NCBI GenBank assembly: GCA_964414425.1
Contig: CAYPWL010000036.1
Coordinates: forward strand, 1 to 31,912
Length of the DNA: 31,912 bases
Direction of reading: 5' to 3'
DNA from: GYS-P2D sp964414425
Lineage (GTDB): Bacteria > Bacteroidota > Bacteroidia > Chitinophagales > Saprospiraceae
Shown one piece after another: positions 1-7,698 of the stretch. The notes under the pieces are model-generated. The model was not told the origin of the DNA. It was given only the letters and a program-made list of their open reading frames with translations, and made no database searches. Within the stretch, counting starts at the first letter, position 1, and every line of letters starts with the position of its first letter. Position numbers and translations under genes: made by a program.

Positions 1-178
1 AGTAAGCTCTGATGCTGTGACTCGCTAAGTTGAAGTCGTAGTCAGTTGCTTTAATGTCAATATCTATGAATAAGAGATCTCCTTCTACTCTGTTTTCTGT
101 GAATCTTAATTCGACATCGTGGCCGAATGCTAATCCTGATACTAAGAGTGCGAGGATAAGTGTGATTAAATTTTTCAT
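1..178 (-). CDS. N-terminus of a secreted protein (partial, runs off the window)
   Basis: The reverse strand opens with an ATG at 178 and reads 59 codons without a stop to the window edge. The first 19 residues (MKNLITLILALLVSGLAFG) form a clear signal peptide with a lysine/asparagine n-region and an AFG cleavage site, so the product is exported. The mature start contains alternating hydrophobic strands and the segment LASHSIRAY, which resembles the first strands of cohesin-like domains common in secreted type IX-sorted proteins of Saprospiria; that likeness is from memory and weak. The rest of the gene lies outside the window, so length, sorting domain and function are unknown. A plus-strand frame at 54-293 overlaps it and has no protein-like features. 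Confidence 0.7.
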   Translation of the reverse strand, partial: MKNLITLILALLVSGLAFGHDVELRFTENRVEGDLLFIDIDIKATDYDFNLASHSIRAY

Positions 179-598
179 TTCGTTTGCTCTTAAAGGGGTG
201 TGTTATAAGGTTACGCTAAGAAGACGTAGAGCTTTTGTAGGAACCACAATTTTTGTGCTCAGCAATAGCTGTAATGACAAGAGCTTAGCATAAAAGCGCT
301 CAAAGAGTATGATCGGTTACACCGAGTGCTCAATAGGCGACAGTATAAGCCCGAGTTTTGAAGATCATATTAATTATTAAGCTGCTGTAGTTAGATGTAG
401 GATGTAGAGTATTTGTAGTTTACAGTAGGTTTTGAACAGAAACGCATGATACAATAGTGAATCATTTGTATAGGCCTTGCTGAGATGTTAAATTGATCAC
501 TCACTTAGGAATAGGGATATGATTGAGGACTTAATCGCGTTTTAATCTGAACAATACATTTGTTGTCATTCCAACGTTTATAATTAAATCATATCAAC
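179..598. other. Intergenic region of 420 bases between divergent genes
   Basis: No convincing reading frame, RNA gene or strong hairpin is visible. It separates the leftward secreted-protein gene from the rightward lipoprotein gene, so it should hold two divergent promoters. Only a -7-like element near the right end (555-562) could be picked out. The sequence is A+T rich with short T runs and no tandem repeat. Confidence 0.5.
555..562 (+). promoter_or_regulatory. Possible Bacteroidota -7 promoter element
   Basis: TACATTTG matches the Bacteroidota sigma-ABfr -7 consensus TAnnTTTG and lies 36 bases before the ATG of the lipoprotein at 599. No TTG was found at the expected -33 distance, so the call rests on the -7 box and its position only. 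Confidence 0.3.
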
Positions 599-1306
599 AT
601 GGAGCTATTCATAAAGTATAAAATCTGGAGCTTAATTCTTGTCATAGCATTCTGTTTAGCCTCTTGTTCATCTGATGATGAGCCAATCGAAGAGATGAAT
701 CTTTCAACTGCCGGGCTGTCACTATTAGCAACACCGAGATCAGGGCCAATCGGATTTGGTCAGACAGATCTATTCTGTTTCTCTATCAATTATCCCATTT
801 CAGTGATTCTCCCAGATGGGTCCCTTCAAGAATTCAATAGCGAAGAAGAGCTTCAATCCTTTATAGAGGTATGGTTAGAAGATAATGATGTTGACTTAGA
901 ACAGCAACCAAATCTTGTCTATCCTGTGAGCGTAGAAACTGAAGACGGCACTCAAGAATTAAATAATGACGACGATTTTATCTCACTAATTGAGGATTGT
1001 TTTGGAGGGCTATTTGAATGTCTACAAAGTGTAGATGTAGATAACATCCAGAATCTTTGCTTCAATGTGATCTTCCCTATAGAGGTAGTTTGTGCTGATG
1101 GGAGTGTAGAGGCGATATCAGGCTTGGATCAAGAGACAGTATGTGGTATCAATGGAATAGATGATTTAGCTGACTTTGATCTTGAACTAGTCTACCCAAT
1201 AGAAATAGAACAGCCAGACGGTTCTATTTCTATTATTAACTCTGATGAAGAGTTGCAGGTACATTTGCTAGCCTGTTTTGAGGAGGTATTTGGCGACTGC
1301 GGTTAA
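599..1306 (+). CDS. Lipoprotein with four PxxVxxxDG repeats in two cysteine-bounded pairs
   Basis: The 235-residue product has a lipoprotein signal peptide: a hydrophobic stretch at 9-20, lipobox LASC at 20-23 and an acidic stretch after Cys23, which suggests an outer-membrane or periplasmic anchor. The mature part holds four repeats of about 35 residues, near 60-98, 104-136, 154-190 and 197-235. Each starts with a strand of the form [FY]P[IV]xV, then a DG turn, then an acidic segment of the form SxEEL and a helix. Repeats 1 and 3 begin with Cys (60, 154); repeats 2 and 4 end with Cys (134, 226), so each pair looks like one disulfide-closed domain. The same plan occurs in the lipoprotein at 30566-31339. 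I know no function for this type. It stands alone on the plus strand and converges with the CPBP gene 29 bases away. Confidence 0.8.
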   Translation: MELFIKYKIWSLILVIAFCLASCSSDDEPIEEMNLSTAGLSLLATPRSGPIGFGQTDLFCFSINYPISVILPDGSLQEFNSEEELQSFIEVWLEDNDVDLEQQPNLVYPVSVETEDGTQELNNDDDFISLIEDCFGGLFECLQSVDVDNIQNLCFNVIFPIEVVCADGSVEAISGLDQETVCGINGIDDLADFDLELVYPIEIEQPDGSISIINSDEELQVHLLACFEEVFGDCG

Positions 1307-1335
1307 TTTCAGTTCAGTTCAAGAACACCTCCTTT

Positions 1336-2070
1336 TCACTTTATCCAAGTGATCATAGTACCGATCTCATTGGATAGGATATGGGAGATGATCGGGAAGA
1401 GTACACTTTTGCTCTTAAGTGTCATCCAAGCCAAGGCCAACCCATAAGCGAAGGTATAGCTGAAATAGAGCCAGTCTTGACTAACTTCCCAATGACTATT
1501 GATATTGAGAGAATGAACTAAACCAAATAAGATAGCTGTAACTATTATGGATGGATTACCCAGGTTAATAGTTCCTATTTTGAGATTAGATTTAAGCGCA
1601 GTACATAAGAGACCAAGCATAATTCCTCTAAAGGCGAATTCCTCATCTAACGATGGCATTCCAAGTTGAAAAAAGAATGTTTCAAGGTCAGGTTCGTTGG
1701 TTCCATAAAGAAAGATGCCCATGGCAACTACGATTAATGAGATGACAAGAGTTAGGATGATATTAGGTTTGACAGATCCAGGCTTTTGCTTGAGAGTGAA
1801 GAAGTCATGTTCTTTGAATTCTGAGCGAAAGATTCTATAGAATATTAGAGATCCTGCTATAGCAATCAATTTACCTGTCCAGTTCCATTGCGTCCCTATT
1901 GCCAATTCTCGGATATACCAAGGAATTGCCAACAGCATCTGATTAAGTATGAATATTGAAACAAAGAGGACTAAGACTTTTCGATCCTTCTTAATGTCCT
2001 TGGCTGTTATTAGTATGATCGGAATGACTATAGCTATGTATAGCAGAACTGTGGCTGTATAATGCAGCAT
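1336..2070 (-). CDS. CPBP-family intramembrane metalloprotease (Rce1/Abi-like)
   Basis: A 244-residue membrane protein with about six to seven hydrophobic segments (for example 5-23, 33-52, 65-80, 104-122, 174-188, 202-217). It carries the three CPBP (PF02517) motifs in order: EExxxR at 143-148 (EEFAFR), a FxxxH-type motif with His186 (FGLVH) and HxxxN at 230-234 (HILSN). In this family these glutamates, histidines and the asparagine form the metal or catalytic site of an intramembrane peptidase related to the CAAX protease Rce1. Bacterial members act in bacteriocin processing or immunity, or have unknown substrates. No bacteriocin-like peptide is seen nearby, so the substrate is unknown. It faces the lipoprotein gene and lies 74 bases downstream of the DUF4097 gene. 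Confidence 0.85.
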   Translation of the reverse strand: MLHYTATVLLYIAIVIPIILITAKDIKKDRKVLVLFVSIFILNQMLLAIPWYIRELAIGTQWNWTGKLIAIAGSLIFYRIFRSEFKEHDFFTLKQKPGSVKPNIILTLVISLIVVAMGIFLYGTNEPDLETFFFQLGMPSLDEEFAFRGIMLGLLCTALKSNLKIGTINLGNPSIIVTAILFGLVHSLNINSHWEVSQDWLYFSYTFAYGLALAWMTLKSKSVLFPIISHILSNEIGTMITWIK

Positions 2071-2144
2071 GTGTATGGTAATGAATACGGTTATATAAAA
2101 TGATCCCTCAGGATCGTAGCAAGAATTTAAGCGATAGCGTGGGT

Positions 2145-3260
2145 CTAATTTCCTCTCAGCTTAAGACCGCCATAGCGCATCTCAGCAGTGAGGCTTCCAG
2201 CATTGGGATCTTTATAATGAGCCTTTAAGGAGAGACTGCTGCCATCCCGATCACGATAGCTTATCTCGGTATCACTTGGCATATCGACATCTGTATACTT
2301 GGCGGCTAAAGAGATTTTTGCACCACCTTGCAGACCTATACCATAACCAGTGTACTCACTTTCGATTTCCAATTGTTTGAAGTCCTGGTGGAGGTGCTTA
2401 ATTATTACTCTGCCATAACCCGTATAAAAATCCCCTCCTCTTGATAGGTTTTCGATATTGACACCGGTATACTTGGTATCTATTTCAAAAAAACCACAGT
2501 TCTCTATTTTGAAGTCGTCATACTTTCCGTCTACGTCAATTTCATCCGCTGTATTGATTTTGTATTTGTCATATTTTGAATCTATAGAGAGATCAGAGAT
2601 TGTTTCTAAGCTGATATGAGAGTATTTAGATTCGATGTCGCCATCACCCCCGATATCTCCAGCAGTAACATGTGAGTAGGATGCATCGAGATCCAAGTCG
2701 CCACCGATGTTACCCGTTTCAAAACTGGATACGTAACTAAGTTCTAATTCGAGATCTTCGCCTATGTCTTGCATGTATCCGTTGCCATAGTGCAGTTCTA
2801 TATCTGCATCTCCAGTTATGGATGTGACACTGATATCCCCGTACTTATTATAGAGTTCGAGATCGACATCCATCGGCATCATCACCGTATAGTTGATCTT
2901 ATAGCTTTCATTTTTCTTACGCCAATTGCGAGAGTTGCTGAAATTCAGTTTTGTCAGTGCCTCGACTTTAGTACTTGAGTTGTTGATTGCGATGTCGATC
3001 TTGCTCATAATCTCTCTGGCTCGATCTTCATCTTTAGCCTCCACTACGACCTTTACTACGATTGACACCGTATTGTCATTAGTGGTCTTGATATCGATGG
3101 AGCCGTACTTATTGGAGATGTCTACAGTGCCCCCCGACTTAATCTCAAACTCCTCTGAGATCGTTCTTGTGAATTCTTTGAAATCACTCGGGCCGCCATA
3201 ACAAGTAGCTGTAAAGCTCAATGCAAGTACGCAGCTTAGCATATTTTTAAAATAATTCAT
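2145..3260 (-). CDS. DUF4097-type secreted beta-strand repeat protein (putative adhesin)
   Basis: The frame extends to 3305, but the ATG at 3260 is preferred: it starts directly at a signal peptide (MNYFKNMLSCVLALSFTATC) with a purine-rich AAGAGAAG upstream, giving 371 residues. After the signal peptide come repeated strands with recurring KYG, YG and KY corners (NKYGSIDI, NKYGDISV, SKYSHISL, SKYDKY, GKYDDF, TKYTGV), the pattern expected of a parallel beta-helix of the DUF4097 family (PF13345). The protein is rich in Asp, Gly and Tyr. Its start overlaps the end of the anti-sigma-like gene by 14 bases, so it is translated from the same transcript as the ECF sigma factor. Export to the periplasm or surface is inferred; DUF4097 is called a putative adhesin but its role is not established. 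Confidence 0.8.
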   Translation of the reverse strand: MNYFKNMLSCVLALSFTATCYGGPSDFKEFTRTISEEFEIKSGGTVDISNKYGSIDIKTTNDNTVSIVVKVVVEAKDEDRAREIMSKIDIAINNSSTKVEALTKLNFSNSRNWRKKNESYKINYTVMMPMDVDLELYNKYGDISVTSITGDADIELHYGNGYMQDIGEDLELELSYVSSFETGNIGGDLDLDASYSHVTAGDIGGDGDIESKYSHISLETISDLSIDSKYDKYKINTADEIDVDGKYDDFKIENCGFFEIDTKYTGVNIENLSRGGDFYTGYGRVIIKHLHQDFKQLEIESEYTGYGIGLQGGAKISLAAKYTDVDMPSDTEISYRDRDGSSLSLKAHYKDPNAGSLTAEMRYGGLKLRGN

Positions 3261-3828
3261 ATCTGTTCTTCTCTTCTTCAGATGTCTTGATTTGATCAAG
3301 TACATCCATTAATAAATTCAACTTGGTCTGTTGATTTTGGATCATGGCATGCAATACACGCTCTTTATATACGCCCTCGGCCTCCTTCAGATCAGCTAAC
3401 AGCTCATCCTGTATCACATCCAATTGGTTTATATCTTGTATCAGTTCATTATCAGGATCAGTAGCTAAGAGTTCATCATACACCTGATAGATCTTCATGT
3501 CATAATACTGCTGTGTCTCCAGAAAATCTGGTATATCTGCATATTCGAGTGCTTCTGTCTGGACATCGAGTACTTGCTGCACCTCAGTCGGAACAGTCTG
3601 TTTTTTTCTCGATGTGTTACCCCAATAGTATGCGGCCATTACAAGCATGAACACACCCAGTGCGACCATGATCCACTTGAGGGCATTGCCTGGACCTTTA
3701 TCAGGATCAAGTTGTGGCTCTATCTGTTCCCAAAGGCCTTTTGGTGCTTTTAGATCATTAAACGAGCTACTGTTTTGACCTATATAATCCCGGAGTTTAT
3801 CTGAACCGTTATTCATCACGATTAACAT
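3247..3828 (-). CDS. Anti-sigma-factor-like single-pass membrane protein
   Basis: The 193-residue product has an N-terminal soluble part of about 48 residues containing the segment APKGLWEQIEPQL, similar to the short N-termini of Bacteroidota anti-sigma proteins, then one transmembrane segment (about 50-70), a basic NTSRKK stretch and a charged, helical C-terminal part likely to form a coiled coil (about 95-190). The topology fits an inner-membrane anti-sigma factor that holds the ECF factor encoded just upstream, whose stop codon it overlaps by seven bases. A second ATG at 3816 (fifth codon) is an equally good start. I see no zinc-binding HxxxCxxC motif, so it is not a ZAS-type anti-sigma. 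The role comes mainly from gene order and topology. Confidence 0.65.
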   Translation of the reverse strand: MLIVMNNGSDKLRDYIGQNSSSFNDLKAPKGLWEQIEPQLDPDKGPGNALKWIMVALGVFMLVMAAYYWGNTSRKKQTVPTEVQQVLDVQTEALEYADIPDFLETQQYYDMKIYQVYDELLATDPDNELIQDINQLDVIQDELLADLKEAEGVYKERVLHAMIQNQQTKLNLLMDVLDQIKTSEEEKNRYELF

Positions 3829-4367
3829 GCGATTTTATATTCTTTCAATAATTCTCTCAATTTCTTCTTCGCTCGATGATACTGTGTCTTGGATGTGGTA
3901 ACCGTTATGCCCAGTATCTCTGCAATCTCTGTATGATCGTATCCTTCGAATAGATATAGACTCACCACTGAGCGATATCCTTCGGATAGTTTATCCATTG
4001 CTGCCTTGATGGCAGGTACGCTGATCAGTGCGTCTTCGATGTCTACGTCCTCAGCAGCGTCATGATCTTTGATTTCCTCAAAGTGCACTTTCTTAGCTCG
4101 GTGATGATCTATGCATTCATTAACCACGATTCGTTTTATCCAGGCTCCAGGGGTACTTTGATATTGAAACTTGTTGATGTTCTTAAAGACCTTTATAAAG
4201 GCATTTTGAAGGGCATCAGCAGCATCATCAGTGTCATTGATCATTCTCACACACACATTGTACATAGCATCACAATAGTCTTCATAGAGCCTCTTCTGAG
4301 CTAATCGCTCGCCTCGCTTGCAGGCTTCGATCAGCTCTTCTCTTTTATCTATTGTATGCTTAGTCAA
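3822..4367 (-). CDS. ECF-family RNA polymerase sigma factor
   Basis: A 181-residue sigma-70 family protein with region 2 at about 8-92 (DDAADALQNAFIKVFKNI core, then GAWIKRIVVNECIDHHR) and region 4 at about 120-175, including the helix-turn-helix HTEIAEILGITVTTSKTQYH followed by RAKKKLRELL. There is no region 1.1 or region 3, which defines the ECF group. It is the first gene of a translationally coupled set with the anti-sigma-like gene (7-base overlap) and the DUF4097 gene, so it probably controls this operon and other envelope genes when released from the membrane partner. It lies 59 bases downstream of the DUF1254 gene, in which space no clear TAnnTTTG box was seen, so it may have its own ECF-type promoter. 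Confidence 0.93.
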   Translation of the reverse strand: MTKHTIDKREELIEACKRGERLAQKRLYEDYCDAMYNVCVRMINDTDDAADALQNAFIKVFKNINKFQYQSTPGAWIKRIVVNECIDHHRAKKVHFEEIKDHDAAEDVDIEDALISVPAIKAAMDKLSEGYRSVVSLYLFEGYDHTEIAEILGITVTTSKTQYHRAKKKLRELLKEYKIAC

Positions 4368-4426
4368 TTCATTTGGTTTGATGCTCTAAGGACGTGGACA
4401 ACTCTAACTGGGTTGCACTATATAAA

Positions 4427-5854
4427 TTATTTATTCTTACGAGTTACTGATGGCGGGATCCATTCGCCATCTAATATGGCTTGTTCAGGCCAGTAGAGTC
4501 TCATGGTCAGGGAGAACTCTTGATCGTCTCTCACAGGGAGCCAGTTGGTATCAGACTGATCACTGGGGGGGGCAGATTGTATGATTAAGTCCAGAGAGCC
4601 ATCAGCATTATAATGTAGCTTATCATTACTGTTGATCGCATATCGGTCATAACCATGATCGATTAAGAAGTCATCAGGATTATATGCAGTCAACGACCAA
4701 AATCCTTGTACTGGAGGCAGCTCCGAGGCATCCATATGGATCGTATAAGATTGAGATCCATCTAAGGTCTCTCCATCGGCATCAGTAGTTGTAAATGGAT
4801 AGATGGCGTCCTCGGCTAAGTTAGCACCTAATCCTACGAATGATACGTAGCTGCGTATGAGGTAGTCATCTTCATAATCTCCGAGCTTAGAAGTGATCAT
4901 GGTCCAGTTGTTTTTCATCAGAGCTGGATCAGGGTTGGCCTTGCGTTTTCTCATGTGCTTGTGGACGACGGAAGGTATGGCTTTGAGTTTTTGTGTGAGG
5001 ATGAAGTTATCAGTCGGTAGCTCAAATGTTTCTCCTGGTTCGATACCGATTGACGCCATCCGATCTATTAGATTTCGATCGTAGTTCGCAGGTTTCTGTT
5101 GCTTGAGTAGTTGAGCAAGCTGATTGATGAATTGTTCGGTAGAGAGGGATTCCATCTGCTCTACTGGGGGTAGTATCTCGCCATCTGATAGTGTTCCTTG
5201 AGGTGCTATATAACTGCTATCGCCAACTGAAGCATGTGGTATCAGTGATATCGCATCTTGGATCTGCCTTACGACAGTGCTGCCATCCTCATCATCATAA
5301 GTTTCTATACGACCGATCAACCATGCCATCGCTGTTGGCGAGCGCAATACAATATATCCTGTAGTATCTACATCGGTATGGCTTGGTCCAAGTATTAATA
5401 GATCAAGCTCATCTGTGCCGCTGGTTCTGGTGCCAGGATTGGCAAATACATTCGTAAAGGCATCATAGAAACAGAGCAGGTAGTATCGCTCGGTTGCAGG
5501 CATATGCAATAGCTGAGGGCCCTCATTGAGATCAAACCATGCTATAGAGTAATAGGTGTCAACGTTGGGCTTAACTACTGCCGTGGTCGTGTGATCTGGA
5601 AACTTGCGGTAGTGCCCCAGTTGATTAATAGGAGCTCGAGGTAGCGTAGGATGCGGAGTTATAGTATTGGTCCCAAGCTGCTTGGTATAATTCATGAGGA
5701 GGAGGGGGTAGCCGTAGAGATAGGCATCCACCACAGCACCCATAAAGTCGTCAGTAGAAATATTCTTAACCAACCCTTCAGCGTCAGATACTTTGACCTC
5801 GCTATTACAGGCGCAGAGCATTAAGAGGAGGACGGCCCAATAGTAGTTGTTCAT
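4427..5854 (-). CDS. DUF1254/DUF1214 domain lipoprotein
   Basis: The 475-residue product begins with a short lipoprotein signal peptide (lipobox LCAC, Cys16). The DUF1254 part follows (about 35-170) with recognisable segments: DAYLYGYPLLLMNYT, VVKPNVDTYYSIAWFDL and MPATERYYLLCFYDAF. A linker of about 130 residues leads to the DUF1214 part (about 365-460), with PPVQGFWSLTAYNPDDF, YAINSNDKLHYNADG and the C-terminal RLYWPE. The two-domain order is the usual one for this family, which has no agreed biochemical role. The gene is the last of a tight set with the FMN reductase (14-base gap) and the MFS gene. Lipid anchoring in the outer membrane or periplasm is inferred. Confidence 0.85.
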   Translation of the reverse strand: MNNYYWAVLLLMLCACNSEVKVSDAEGLVKNISTDDFMGAVVDAYLYGYPLLLMNYTKQLGTNTITPHPTLPRAPINQLGHYRKFPDHTTTAVVKPNVDTYYSIAWFDLNEGPQLLHMPATERYYLLCFYDAFTNVFANPGTRTSGTDELDLLILGPSHTDVDTTGYIVLRSPTAMAWLIGRIETYDDEDGSTVVRQIQDAISLIPHASVGDSSYIAPQGTLSDGEILPPVEQMESLSTEQFINQLAQLLKQQKPANYDRNLIDRMASIGIEPGETFELPTDNFILTQKLKAIPSVVHKHMRKRKANPDPALMKNNWTMITSKLGDYEDDYLIRSYVSFVGLGANLAEDAIYPFTTTDADGETLDGSQSYTIHMDASELPPVQGFWSLTAYNPDDFLIDHGYDRYAINSNDKLHYNADGSLDLIIQSAPPSDQSDTNWLPVRDDQEFSLTMRLYWPEQAILDGEWIPPSVTRKNK

Positions 5855-5868
5855 AAGGATCGGTTCAG

Positions 5869-6387
5869 TTAGCTTATTAGTGTGGTCATAGCCGCATCTA
5901 ATAGTTCTACGCTAAAGCTACCACTCATTTCTAAATCCTCCTCGATGATGAGTTCATTTTGATAGAGTTGTAGTGAGCTGATGATCTGAGTATTGAGGGC
6001 GATGAGGGATTGCTCCATTGAGGTCAGGGCTCTTTTGCCACGAGGTTCGTGGGGTGTATAGGTGATAGGTAGCGTACGCTTGTTATTCATCTCTCCAGAC
6101 TGTGTGAGCCACTCCAGGGCATTTTTGAGTATTGCGGGGATGTTGTGGATGTATTCGGGAGTTGAGATCAGTATGGCATCGGCCTTGTGGATAGAATCTC
6201 GTAATTGGATTACACGATCATTGATAAGTACCGACTCTTGATCAGCCAGATATAGCGGGAGATCGGAGAGGTCCAGATACAAGTCAAAAGTATGTGAGTC
6301 ATATCTCCGAGCTATAGCCTGCAGTAATCGCGCATTGTGAGCATCGGGGCGAGAGGAACCATTGATAGCGACGATATGATAGGACAT
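5869..6387 (-). CDS. NAD(P)H-dependent FMN reductase-like flavoprotein
   Basis: A 172-residue flavodoxin-fold protein of the NADPH-dependent FMN reductase family (PF03358). The phosphate-binding loop is GSSRPDAHNARL (10-21), and the flavin-contacting motif TPEYIHNIPAILKNALEWL lies near 95-115, both typical of the ChrR/SsuE/azoreductase-like group. It would transfer electrons from NAD(P)H to FMN or to quinone or azo acceptors in the cytoplasm. The length is close to the family norm (about 175-190) and no residues appear missing. Its start follows the MFS stop codon by one base and its stop is 14 bases before the DUF1254 start, so the three genes are very likely co-transcribed. Confidence 0.88.
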   Translation of the reverse strand: MSYHIVAINGSSRPDAHNARLLQAIARRYDSHTFDLYLDLSDLPLYLADQESVLINDRVIQLRDSIHKADAILISTPEYIHNIPAILKNALEWLTQSGEMNNKRTLPITYTPHEPRGKRALTSMEQSLIALNTQIISSLQLYQNELIIEEDLEMSGSFSVELLDAAMTTLIS

Positions 6388-6388
6388 A

Positions 6389-7549
6389 CTACGATTTATG
6401 ACTAAACTGAGATTTACCTAAGATAAGCAATGGCAGCATCAGTACGACAGACCCTACGACGGTAATACGGAGGATAAGACTTAGACTATCCCAGTCGACT
6501 ACATCACCATGATCCACCACCAGCGAGAGTCCAAAAAGAACGATGAAAAAACTCAGTCGACACAGTAGACTGAGAACCGAATGATAAGTCGCTCTCTGGC
6601 CGGCGTCAATACGCGGTGTGATGATCTCATTGATAGGTGCCTTAATCGCCATCCAAGGCGTAGACCTCAGCAAGACAAATCCCATGGCAATCACATGGAG
6701 CATTGATGACATCACTACGACCACACCAGTGATGGTGATGATGGAGATACTTAAGAAGTTATAGATGCCCAGCTTGCGAGACCATATCATGCTATAGCCT
6801 GCTCCAATAGCAGAGACATATCGTGCCGTGGCATAGATAATACCGGACACCAGAGGCACAGAAAAACAATATATCAGATCCTGATCTGAGAGAATCTGAA
6901 TGTAGGGCTGATAAAACTCGTAAGGTACGTGTGTGATACAATAGAATATGATGAAGTATGCCGCCAGCCAACCGAGTGGACGAAGCTTCAAAAATGATAA
7001 TGTGGCCTTGAGTTGACTCAAAAGGGGTTTAGTCTGTGCGCCTTCATCCGATGAGACAGGAGGTTCAATGAATCCTATGGCTATGATCATTGCTATGACC
7101 CCTGCTGCTAAGCTGATGACATAGGCTAAGGTCAGATTGCTGGTGGCTAAGTATCCACCTATCAGGGCTGCAGTACCTCCAGCGATACTGCCATACTTAT
7201 TGACACTGGCTTCACGATCGCCGTATTCTGTGTGTTTATTAGCGGCAAGGAGCGACTCATAATGAAAGACCGTATTAGTCCCCGAAATGAATGACATATG
7301 TGCTGCAAAGCCTACTTGTCCCAAAGCCAAAATCATAAAACTGTCACCATATAGATAGAGTAGACAGGCTATGATCAATGCGGCAGCACCTACCACTAAA
7401 GTAAGCCGACGGCCTACCAAATCAGAGAAATATCCCGTAGGCACCTCCAGGATCACCACCGACATGTAATAGACAGACTCTAAGAGTAATACCTCTTGTA
7501 AGGATAGCTTACTACTAAAGTATAAGAAGAAGACCGGCATAAATGCCAA
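6389..7549 (-). CDS. MFS transporter, N-terminus uncertain
   Basis: A major facilitator superfamily protein with about 12 hydrophobic segments. The loop after helix 2 contains EVPTGYFSDLVGRRLTLV, the conserved motif A region (DxxGRR), and motif repeats continue to a hydrophobic end. The listed start is a TTG at 7549; the first ATG is at 7540. Both cut into the first helix, because the open frame continues upstream through 25 sense codons (7550-7624) encoding KAYPYYYAACSF just before the start, which looks like genuine transmembrane helix 1. No ATG, GTG or TTG exists in that stretch before a stop at 7625-7627. Either a rare start codon is used or the 5' end is frameshifted; an ATG at 7649 lies in another frame. 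Substrate unknown. Confidence 0.8.
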   Translation of the reverse strand: MAFMPVFFLYFSSKLSLQEVLLLESVYYMSVVILEVPTGYFSDLVGRRLTLVVGAAALIIACLLYLYGDSFMILALGQVGFAAHMSFISGTNTVFHYESLLAANKHTEYGDREASVNKYGSIAGGTAALIGGYLATSNLTLAYVISLAAGVIAMIIAIGFIEPPVSSDEGAQTKPLLSQLKATLSFLKLRPLGWLAAYFIIFYCITHVPYEFYQPYIQILSDQDLIYCFSVPLVSGIIYATARYVSAIGAGYSMIWSRKLGIYNFLSISIITITGVVVVMSSMLHVIAMGFVLLRSTPWMAIKAPINEIITPRIDAGQRATYHSVLSLLCRLSFFIVLFGLSLVVDHGDVVDWDSLSLILRITVVGSVVLMLPLLILGKSQFSHKS

Positions 7550-7618
7550 GAAGGAGCACGCTGCATAATAGTACGGGTATGCCTTGTAATTATATGTGAG
7601 GGTCCGATAGATATCGTA

Positions 7619-7658
7619 AGGATATCACTTTTCGATGATATCCTATCATAATCGAAAA
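7619..7658. repeat. Two overlapping inverted repeats upstream of the MFS gene
   Basis: A perfect 9-bp inverted repeat (AGGATATCA at 7619-7627, TGATATCCT at 7636-7644) encloses an 8-base loop. A second, TTTTCGAT (7629-7636) with ATCGAAAA (7651-7658), uses the loop of the first as one arm, so the two hairpins are mutually exclusive. They lie in the gap between the DUF1761 gene and the MFS gene, exactly where the MFS reading frame loses its start. Operator, attenuator or remnant of an insertion are all possible. Confidence 0.6.
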
Positions 7659-7698
7659 ATGAGCTTATTGATGGCGGTCAGAATCAAGACATGTTAAA

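Noticed and set aside
54..293. Plus-strand frame of 79 codons at the left edge
   Set aside because: It overlaps the minus-strand gene with a clear signal peptide at 1-178 and shows no protein-like composition.
1336..2070. Bacteriocin-processing or immunity locus
   Set aside because: The protease is of the CPBP family, but no small double-glycine peptide or bacteriocin transporter lies nearby.
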